Assembly: GCA_014239625.1 (NCBI GenBank)
Contig: JAAZYN010000055.1
Coordinates: forward strand, 1-5,455
From: Myxococcales bacterium
GTDB taxonomy: Bacteria; Myxococcota_A; UBA9042; PHBI01; JAAZYN01
Direction of reading: 5' to 3'
Length of the DNA stretch: 5,455 bases
This document shows positions 1 to 5,455 of the stretch, piece after piece. The notes under the pieces were generated by a model, which saw nothing but the letters and a program-made list of their open reading frames with translations, was not told the origin of the DNA and made no database searches. Every line of letters starts with the position of its first letter. Within the stretch, counting starts at the first letter, position 1. The position numbers and the translations under genes were made by a program.

Positions 1-689
1 CTCCCAGACAGCTCGATGACGGACGTGAACACACCGCGGCGGGTCGTCAGCTGGTGCGCTTGCCGCTCGGCCGCGTCGACCGAAGCTGCGTCGGCGTTGG
101 CCGTCAGCAGGAGCACCGTCTGGGTACCCGGGATCGACGCGCCATCCGAGGCCACGTCGGCCAGCGCCGACGCAGCCAGGCCCATCGCGTTGGCCAGCTG
201 ATCGGCGCCCACGGCCGCCCGTGAGCCGTCCCCGAGGATCGCCAACCGGGCTGGCAGATCCCGCTGCACCTCTTCAACTCGGGCCGGTTTGTGCACCGTC
301 GGCCGCTGCAGCCCCGCGATGACCAGGCCCAGCCGGTCCTGAGGTCCGAGGCGCCGAATCAAGCTCTCCAGGGTCCGCTCCACCCGCTCACGATGAGCGT
401 TCCAGGCCAACGGATCGGCGATCACCACGAGGTCCAACGGGGGGCGGCGCCAGCCATAGCGTGTGCTGCCTTGGAGCCCCACCTCGAGGTAGACCCGTCC
501 GGGCTGATCGACGTAGGTCCGATCCAGTCGAACGGTCAGGCCCAGGCCCGCGTCCGGCGGCGCGTCGAAACGCTGTGAGTAGACTCGAGCGGCGCGGAAC
601 GGGTCGAAGGTGAGTTCTCGCTGGAGTCGTCGCTGCAGCTCCATCGCTGCGGCGTTTCCCCCCAGGTACGTAGGGTCGAAGTAGAACAT
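1..689 (-). other. Paralogous VWA block, copy 2 (residues 307-535 of the partial lipoprotein)
   Basis: This is the partner of the block at 2378-3067. The order of landmarks is conserved and spacing is nearly so, apart from a few short length differences, for example shorter loops before the VWA domain. The tethers upstream of the two blocks do not resemble each other, so duplication or selection preserved only the folded part. The block is cut by the left edge near the end of the VWA fold. Confidence 0.85.
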
Positions 690-1607
690 CTGCGGCAGAA
701 AGCTGTCGGGCTTGACGCGGCGCAGGACTTCGGTCGGGTCCGGCGGCCCGGGCCGGGACACCGGGTCGTGGGCTGCCACAGCGCGGTTGTAGGCCTGCTC
801 CCTGTGGGCGCGGGTCCCATGGGACCGCGCCTGATCACGCTCGTCGGCGTCTCGACCAGGCTCCGCGCCGACGGGATCATCGACCGGTTCATCGGCCACG
901 GTGAAGCCTGCCTTGTCCGGTCGGGCTCTGCTCCGCCGAGAGTCCTCGTTCGACTCGGCCGGGCTCTCGTCTCGAGCCAGGCCCGTACCATCGATGGTGC
1001 CCGTACGCTCGTCCGAGAGCTGCGTGCGTCGCGGGCGGTTGTTCGAGAGGGTGGTTTTGGGGGCTCCCCTCTTTCCCGCCGATCCCAGCATCAGGGGCTT
1101 GGTTTCGGGCGCCTGTGCCGCGCCGCCGAGCACCGACAGCTCGCCGGAAGCGCCAGCGCTCCCCATGGCAGAGCCAGAATCGGCGCGTGCTCCGAAGGCG
1201 TTCCCGCGCGGTCCAACGACGGCCGGCGCGGGAGCGCGCGGTTTGGCCGTGGGGCGCCGTCGGACCTTGCCTCGTCGCGGCTTTCGTCGTCGGGTCTTGC
1301 GCTCAGCTTTAGCGCGTTTGGTGGTCGCGCGCGGGGCCTTGTCTTGCCCACCCCACTTGTCGTCCTTGGGGGGCGGGGGCGGCGCAGCGACAGGGGCGGG
1401 CGGGGGGGCGGTCTGCGAGGATGGACTCGAAGTCCCCTGGTTGGATGTCCCCGCGGTTTCGAGGTCCACCGCGCCTTCTGTCGCGACAGCGGCGGCGGGC
1501 TCATCCTTCAACGTCAGGTCGTCGCTCGCCTTGTCCGCGCAGCTCAGGACGCCCAACGCGAGGGCCGTGAGCGAGAGCCTCCGCCACGGGCTACGCGCGC
1601 CGCTCAT
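1..1607 (-). CDS. Second predicted lipoprotein with degenerate YfbK-type von Willebrand A domain (3'-partial)
   Basis: The frame is open from the ATG at 1607 to the left edge, giving 535 residues without a stop. The start follows GGAGGAG and overlaps the preceding stop as ATGA. Residues 1-22 are a signal peptide (WRR, then a hydrophobic stretch) ending VLS-C23, a good lipobox. Residues 24-290 are a disordered tether: proline-rich 67-80, very basic 97-124 (17 of 28 residues Lys or Arg), Gly/Ala/Ser-rich around 138-165, then mixed charge. From 307 the protein parallels its upstream neighbour: MFYFDPTY (307-314), GGNA (316-319), a 17-residue identical block (376-392), the first VWA strand with D398, PQDRLGLVI (422-430), IPGTQTV (492-498) and FTSVIE (527-532). 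The MIDAS site is more decayed than in the paralogue: the DxSxS serines are Leu and Trp, no Thr aligns with the second ligand, and A503 replaces the last Asp. The C-terminal domain expected by analogy lies outside the window. The function is unknown; a structural or binding role beside the two upstream products is inferred. Confidence 0.92.
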   Translation of the reverse strand, partial: MSGARSPWRRLSLTALALGVLSCADKASDDLTLKDEPAAAVATEGAVDLETAGTSNQGTSSPSSQTAPPPAPVAAPPPPPKDDKWGGQDKAPRATTKRAKAERKTRRRKPRRGKVRRRPTAKPRAPAPAVVGPRGNAFGARADSGSAMGSAGASGELSVLGGAAQAPETKPLMLGSAGKRGAPKTTLSNNRPRRTQLSDERTGTIDGTGLARDESPAESNEDSRRSRARPDKAGFTVADEPVDDPVGAEPGRDADERDQARSHGTRAHREQAYNRAVAAHDPVSRPGPPDPTEVLRRVKPDSFLPQMFYFDPTYLGGNAAAMELQRRLQRELTFDPFRAARVYSQRFDAPPDAGLGLTVRLDRTYVDQPGRVYLEVGLQGSTRYGWRRPPLDLVVIADPLAWNAHRERVERTLESLIRRLGPQDRLGLVIAGLQRPTVHKPARVEEVQRDLPARLAILGDGSRAAVGADQLANAMGLAASALADVASDGASIPGTQTVLLLTANADAASVDAAERQAHQLTTRRGVFTSVIELSG

Positions 1608-3784
1608 GGCGCTCCTCCAGCCTGCGCTGTCGCCGGCGGCTGGCCGATCTGACGTCGACCCGCCATCACCAGAGCGTCGCTCAGCGCTCTCGACCCTCCT
1701 TGCGTCAGCCACGCCTGAAAGCTCCGCACCATCCTCACCTCGCGTTGACTTGGCGCGAGCTGGGCCGCCTTGGCGAGCATGGCGTGGGCCTCCTGGCTTC
1801 GGCCGTGCTTGACCTTGAAGCCCGCCTTGATGAGCGCCTCGGCCACGGAAAAGCTCGCGTAGTTACGCGCCACGGCCAGGTGGCGTATCTCGCTCTGGGG
1901 GGTGCCGTCGATGGCCACCGAGACCTGCGCGGTCGCGTTACGCAGGTTCACCATGTCTTTGTATTTGATGGTGACGTCCGCCACGGCGCCCGGCCGCTCG
2001 ACCCACAGCTCCACCAGGATGACGTGGGAGTCGCCGCCGTAGAAATAGGGGATGTTGGTCTGGATCCCGTCGTCGTCGTCACCTCGGTCCGCCTTGACTC
2101 CCAGCGTCTTGGACAAGGCCACGTCGACGGCTTTTTCGCGCGCTTTGAGCTGAGTGACCTCGTCGGGGTCGAGCACGCGGCTGCCGATCACCCGGACCGC
2201 TCCCACGCCGCTGGCCAGCCGCACGTTGACGCGGAGCAGCCGGGCTACGACCTTGCTCAGGGCGTCCAGCTCTTGGCCGATGGCCGCCCCGGCCTGGCCG
2301 CGCTCGGGGCGATGGTAGTTGCCGTGGCCCTTGCTGGCCACCGGCCACCAGGCTCCCCTGCGCCCGCGGCCTCCCGCGCCCATCTCGATGACCGAGGTGA
2401 CGACTCCGGCTCGGGTCAGCGCGTCCGCCGCGGCGCTCGCCGCGTTGACTCGGTGAGGGGCTTCGCCTGCGGTGACCAGCCACACCGTCTGGGTGCCCGG
2501 CACCTGAGCGACCTCTGTGGCGGCGCGCCGCAACAGCTGCCCCGCCTTGGCCAGAGCAGCTGCCGGCGTGGCCCTGGTTTGAGGCCCCGCTCGGGGTAGC
2601 CGCTCCAGCATCCGATCGAGGCCCACCTCCAGGGTGGCGATCCGCTGCACCGGGGCGACCACTTGGCTACCTCCGTCCGCCGTCACGACGATGATCCCCA
2701 ACCGATCGAGGACGCCGAGCCTGGCGATGGCCGAGCGGATCAGCCCGTTGGCGGCGCGCAGCGTGCCCTTCATGAGGGGCGCGTCGAGCACCAGGACCAC
2801 GTCCAGCGGAGGCCGTCGCCAGCCGTAGCGGGTGCTCCCCTGAAGCCCGACCTGCAATAACACGCGCTGCGGCCGGTTCAGCCACGGGGTCGCCAATCGC
2901 GCGCTCAGCCCGATGCCAGCAACGCCTGGCGCGTCGAAGTCTTGTGGGTGGCTGCGAGCCAGGTCGAGGATGCGTTGCCGCGCGTCGGGTAGCTGGGCCT
3001 TGAGGCGTCGCAGCCGCTCCATCACGCCGGCGTTGCCGCCCTGATAGGTCGGCTCGAAATAGAACATCCGTGGGAGCAGCCTCCGTGGCTTCTCGAACAC
3101 GTTCGGCAGCGGCCGGTGCCGGAACCGATCCTCTTCACCGTCAGAGTAGTAGCCGGCGAGACCGCGCGCAGAGCCATCGCGGCTGGTCCCGAGCCGAGCA
3201 CGCAGCCCGCTGTCTTTGTCATCTTTCTCCGTCTTCTCCTCCTCGTTCGTCTGGTCCAGCTCGTCGCCGCTCGTCTCGGTGCCGATGACGATCGAGCGGG
3301 GGGCGGGTCGCCGAGGCGTGATCGGCTGTGAGGCTGGAGCCATCGACCCGGGAGGGGGGGGCGCGTCCGGCTTGGCGTCCCGCTTTTTCGCCAGGCGGCT
3401 GTTGCCCGGTCCCGCCCTCCGCGCGAAGCGATCGGCCCGAGGTTTCTTGGCGTCTTCAACCGGCACCTGGCTCACGTCCCGGTCACCGTCCACATCGTCC
3501 GCCTGCTCCTCATCCGCTTCGACCTCTGCTTCACCGCCCTCGCCCTGGCCGGCGGCCGAGAGCTTCTCAGGAGAAGGGGCCACCACCAGGTCCAGGACGC
3601 GCGCGTTGCCATCGGAGAGCGCTTTTTTGCTGTCGGCTTTGCCTTCGGACTTCTTCTTCTGCTCGCTGCCCCTTTGTTTCTGCGATGCCGAGGTGGCCGC
3701 GGCGGGCTCCGCGGAACCGAACGTGCAGCTGGAGGTCACCCATACGAGGCACGTGACGAGGGCGATGGCGAGACGAGGGCCCAT
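1604..3784 (-). CDS. Predicted lipoprotein with YfbK-type von Willebrand A domain and degenerate MIDAS
   Basis: This is a complete 726-residue protein. The start at 3784 is chosen because a purine-rich Shine-Dalgarno sequence precedes it and because it opens directly into a signal peptide; the ATG 33 nt upstream would bury that signal. Residues 1-19 are a type II signal peptide ending TSS-C20; Thr at -3 is an imperfect lipobox. Residues 21-230 are a charged low-complexity tether (lysine-rich 36-54, acidic 81-103 and 174-191, Pro run 142-145). Residues 240-315 (FYFEPTY, GGNA) resemble the YfbK N-terminal region. The VWA fold spans about 326-469. Residues 485-490 (KGHGNY) and 515-605 resemble the YfbK C-terminal region (formerly DUF3520), and 636-700 are helical. 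The MIDAS site is decayed: D334 remains, the DxSxS serines are Leu and Met, and the later Asp is A439; T403 or T406 could be the Thr ligand. Metal-dependent ligand binding is therefore doubtful and a scaffold role likelier (inference). It overlaps both neighbours, and the downstream gene is its paralogue. Confidence 0.93.
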   Translation of the reverse strand: MGPRLAIALVTCLVWVTSSCTFGSAEPAAATSASQKQRGSEQKKKSEGKADSKKALSDGNARVLDLVVAPSPEKLSAAGQGEGGEAEVEADEEQADDVDGDRDVSQVPVEDAKKPRADRFARRAGPGNSRLAKKRDAKPDAPPPPGSMAPASQPITPRRPAPRSIVIGTETSGDELDQTNEEEKTEKDDKDSGLRARLGTSRDGSARGLAGYYSDGEEDRFRHRPLPNVFEKPRRLLPRMFYFEPTYQGGNAGVMERLRRLKAQLPDARQRILDLARSHPQDFDAPGVAGIGLSARLATPWLNRPQRVLLQVGLQGSTRYGWRRPPLDVVLVLDAPLMKGTLRAANGLIRSAIARLGVLDRLGIIVVTADGGSQVVAPVQRIATLEVGLDRMLERLPRAGPQTRATPAAALAKAGQLLRRAATEVAQVPGTQTVWLVTAGEAPHRVNAASAAADALTRAGVVTSVIEMGAGGRGRRGAWWPVASKGHGNYHRPERGQAGAAIGQELDALSKVVARLLRVNVRLASGVGAVRVIGSRVLDPDEVTQLKAREKAVDVALSKTLGVKADRGDDDDGIQTNIPYFYGGDSHVILVELWVERPGAVADVTIKYKDMVNLRNATAQVSVAIDGTPQSEIRHLAVARNYASFSVAEALIKAGFKVKHGRSQEAHAMLAKAAQLAPSQREVRMVRSFQAWLTQGGSRALSDALVMAGRRQIGQPPATAQAGGAP
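1612..1618 (-). promoter_or_regulatory. Ribosome binding site for the second VWA lipoprotein gene
   Basis: The minus strand reads GGAGGAG, 4 nt before the ATG at 1607, a near-perfect anti-16S match. It is embedded in the 3' end of the preceding gene, whose stop overlaps this start as ATGA. It fixes the start of a reading frame that has no stop inside the window. Confidence 0.8.
2378..3067 (-). other. Paralogous VWA block, copy 1 (residues 240-475 region of the complete lipoprotein)
   Basis: This segment encodes the FYFEPTY/GGNA region and the VWA fold, and it matches positions 1-689 at the protein level in the same order and on the same strand. Shared landmarks are the FYF-[ED]-PTY motif, the 17-residue identical block ending in PPLD, DRLG, PGTQTV and TSVIE. 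The similarity is at protein level; codons differ widely, so this is an old tandem duplication rather than a recent DNA repeat. Confidence 0.85.
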
Positions 3785-5455
3785 CAGTCGTCCTCTCCTC
3801 GGGCACGCCACGTCCACACCGCGACAGCGGTCAGGATCATGATGCCGATGATGGCCTCACCGACCCCGATCCCCCAACCGACCGCTTTGAGGACCAGCGC
3901 CGCGACACCGACCAGCAGCGCGGCGAAGCCGCTGAGGCCAAGGGGCTCTTGAGCTACCCGGCGCCGGACCACCAGGATCAACAACGCCAACGCGAGCAGC
4001 GACAGCAGCAGGGCTACCCAGCTACCCGGCGTCGAGGCGAAGCTCAGCGTGATCTCCGGCGCGTCTCCCTTCGCCCGCAGCTCCTCGATGGTGAACAGCC
4101 GGGTGTTGTATTCGTCGGGGTTGGGGAGCCGCGTCAACATCTTGACCCCGGACGAGAGCACCGCGGGGGGCCGATACATGTCGTCGCCCTTCTCCTTGAG
4201 GTGCTCGGCCGTCACGCCGAAGACCGCAAACTCGACCGGGGTGCGGACCAGCCATTGGACGTCGCCCACCCGCACGTCGGATCTGGGCGCCACGAGCGTC
4301 CTGCGCCCAAAGAAGCCCAGCTCCTCGTCGCGGACCTCGTAGACCACCGTGACGACGGTCTGCTGATTCTTGGGCAGCGGAATCGTCAGCGCGCCACCGT
4401 CTTTGTTGGCTTTTACCGCCTCACCTCCTGCGAACACCTTGAGCACCGCCGCGCCCTCCGGCGTCTCCAGCCGCATGTAGCGTTGCTGCTCGTTTTGGAC
4501 CACGTAGGTCGCAGCGGTCTTGAAGTGCCCGTCGCTGAACACGGTGGTCTCGAACCAGGCCTGGGTCACGATGGCCTTGAGTGTCTCGACCACCTCGTGC
4601 CGCTTGACGCCAAGCTGCAGCGACCAGTTTGCCCGACTGTAGGTGTAACCCAGCTGCACCTTCCCCCCGCGCATCGTGATGGCGTTGGGCAGCTCTCCGA
4701 CGTCGACCCGGCGGAGCTCTTTGGGCTCCAACGGGGTGACCTCGATGCCGGGCTCAGCGGTCAGCCCGATGGCGCCTGACTCGACCGCGGCGCCGAGCAC
4801 CTTGAGGCCCGGTAGTGGCAACGTGTCGATGTTTTTGTCCAGCAGCATCTCGTAGACGACGTCCAGCTGGATGCCACCCTCGAGCGCCTGCGTGAACTTC
4901 AGCTCGTACACCGCGTAGCCCTCTGGCGCCTTGACGCCCTTGGCCAGCTCCGGCTCTTTGGCCTTGCTCGGGAATCGCCAGTGCAGCGGCTTTACGCCGT
5001 CGCTCGGGAGCGCCACCAGCAGCGAGTCGCGGCGCCCCGTCTTGATGCTGACGTTTACCTGCGACTTGGCCTCCAGCACCCCCTCTTTGACGGTGTAGAG
5101 GGTGTTCGCCGCCGCGTCGAAGCGCACCTCGCGGACTTTGGCAGCCTCGATGGGTGCCTTGATCTGGCCTGGCGCCTCTACATGACGGAACACCTGGCTG
5201 GGCTTGTGCACCAGGTCCTTGCGGATGTCGCTCGGGAGGTCGTTGGCGCCACCCTTGGTAAACACCTGTCCGGCTGGTGCGCCCGCCCCGAAGCCGACCT
5301 TGTCGCCGTAGTGCCAGCGCGTGGCGCCGTTCACGCTGTACGAGTTGGTGGCGACCTTCTCCACGATGACGCGGTCCACCCGGCCATCGCCCCCGCCACC
5401 GCCCTTTGTGATTCCGTCCAGCATTGGTATGTTCGGCTTACGGGTGGATTGGCGG
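3784..5455 (-). CDS. Uncharacterised membrane protein: large periplasmic beta-rich region plus three C-terminal transmembrane helices (5'-partial)
   Basis: I do not recognise a named function. Residue numbers count from the first in-window ATG at 5424. The frame stays open for ten more codons to the right edge, and that ATG has no Shine-Dalgarno sequence, so the gene is probably 5'-truncated. Residues 1-465 are soluble and look like repeated beta-sandwich modules. Two stretches share a plan (about 108-192 and 301-366): alternating hydrophobic strands, an 'LP/TP-[ED]G' turn, then a closing strand ending in VVYE. Residues 7-12 include a five-glycine run. Three hydrophobic helices follow at about 468-486, 497-515 and 519-538. 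RRR (487-489) after the first and RAR near the end suggest, by the positive-inside rule, a large domain outside the cytoplasm and a cytoplasmic tail. That topology needs an N-terminal signal sequence, which is not in the window. The stop overlaps the next gene's ATG by 1 nt, so it likely works with the two downstream lipoproteins. BatD-like proteins have a comparable layout, but I see no specific match. Confidence 0.9.
   Translation of the reverse strand, partial: RQSTRKPNIPMLDGITKGGGGGDGRVDRVIVEKVATNSYSVNGATRWHYGDKVGFGAGAPAGQVFTKGGANDLPSDIRKDLVHKPSQVFRHVEAPGQIKAPIEAAKVREVRFDAAANTLYTVKEGVLEAKSQVNVSIKTGRRDSLLVALPSDGVKPLHWRFPSKAKEPELAKGVKAPEGYAVYELKFTQALEGGIQLDVVYEMLLDKNIDTLPLPGLKVLGAAVESGAIGLTAEPGIEVTPLEPKELRRVDVGELPNAITMRGGKVQLGYTYSRANWSLQLGVKRHEVVETLKAIVTQAWFETTVFSDGHFKTAATYVVQNEQQRYMRLETPEGAAVLKVFAGGEAVKANKDGGALTIPLPKNQQTVVTVVYEVRDEELGFFGRRTLVAPRSDVRVGDVQWLVRTPVEFAVFGVTAEHLKEKGDDMYRPPAVLSSGVKMLTRLPNPDEYNTRLFTIEELRAKGDAPEITLSFASTPGSWVALLLSLLALALLILVVRRRVAQEPLGLSGFAALLVGVAALVLKAVGWGIGVGEAIIGIMILTAVAVWTWRARGEDD
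3791..3800 (-). promoter_or_regulatory. Ribosome binding site for the first VWA lipoprotein gene
   Basis: The minus strand reads GAGGAGAGGA, ending 6 nt before the ATG at 3784. It lies inside the last codons of the upstream membrane-protein gene, whose TGA shares one base with this ATG (TGATG). The placement selects this start over the in-frame ATG at 3817 and suggests reinitiation or coupling. Confidence 0.75.

Noticed and set aside
768..1812. Two long overlapping plus-strand open frames (768-1652 and 901-1812)
   Set aside because: They are antisense to the second lipoprotein gene, have Arg/Ser/Gly/Ala-rich low-complexity translations and no domain, and lack a convincing ribosome binding site. 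The minus frame over the same bases has a signal peptide, a Shine-Dalgarno sequence and clear paralogy to its neighbour.
1700..2599. 299-codon plus-strand open frame
   Set aside because: It is antisense to the VWA region of the complete lipoprotein. Its His/Asp/Arg/Gly-rich translation is typical of the reverse frame of a GC-rich gene, and it matches no family.
2378..3784. Assignment as BatA/BatB-type aerotolerance VWA protein
   Set aside because: Bat proteins have a membrane-anchored VWA with C-terminal or flanking helices and usually an intact MIDAS. Here there is a lipobox, a long tether, YfbK-like flanking domains and no transmembrane helix after the VWA domain.
3782..3817. Upstream in-frame ATG at 3817 as the start of the first lipoprotein
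   Set aside because: It would add eleven residues (MDVACPRRGRL) in front of the signal peptide and overlap the previous gene by 34 nt. The ATG at 3784 has the Shine-Dalgarno sequence and the compact TGATG junction.
3216..3842. 208-codon plus-strand open frame with hydrophobic-looking start
   Set aside because: The Ser/Phe-rich start is the reverse complement of the Glu/Lys/Asp-rich tether codons of the lipoprotein, and the frame spans a gene junction.
3949..4779. 276-codon plus-strand open frame
   Set aside because: It is a shadow of the membrane-protein gene on the other strand, with an Arg/Gln/His-rich composition and no recognisable domain.
1..5455. Promoter, terminator, RNA gene, CRISPR or mobile element
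   Set aside because: No intergenic space exists, and I saw no spaced direct repeats, tRNA-like cloverleaf, hairpin followed by a T-run, transposase or terminal inverted repeats. The operon promoter and terminator must lie outside the window.

Overview
The window is GC-rich and almost entirely coding. It carries three consecutive genes on the minus strand, read right to left, with no intergenic space. The GC content, the strong GC bias at third codon positions, the long charged or proline-rich linkers and the lipoprotein/von Willebrand A style all suggest a Gram-negative of the Myxococcota (former deltaproteobacterial) kind. That placement is an inference from style, because the window holds no phylogenetic marker.

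Region 3784-5455 holds the 3' part of a gene for a large extracytoplasmic beta-rich protein with three membrane helices at its C-terminus. Its frame stays open through the right edge and its true start is probably outside the window. Region 1604-3784 holds a complete 726-residue predicted lipoprotein with a YfbK-type von Willebrand A (VWA) domain. Region 1-1607 holds the first 535 residues of a second predicted lipoprotein. It is a paralogue of the previous one over the VWA region, and it runs off the left edge without a stop codon. The junctions are a 1-nt TGATG overlap and a 4-nt ATGA overlap. Each downstream start has a strong Shine-Dalgarno sequence buried in the preceding gene, so the three genes look like one translationally coupled operon.

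The most interesting point is the tandem pair of VWA lipoproteins. Both keep the YfbK-like domain order but have lost most of the metal-binding MIDAS residues. Both also carry a very long low-complexity tether between the lipid anchor and the folded domain, acidic in one and strongly basic in the other. A 17-residue stretch just before the MIDAS strand is identical in the two proteins although 10 of its 17 codons differ synonymously. A working model (inference) is a trans-envelope complex: an inner-membrane protein with a periplasmic beta-rich domain, and two tethered pseudo-VWA lipoproteins that bind each other or that protein. No enzyme, mobile element, RNA gene, CRISPR array, promoter or terminator was found.
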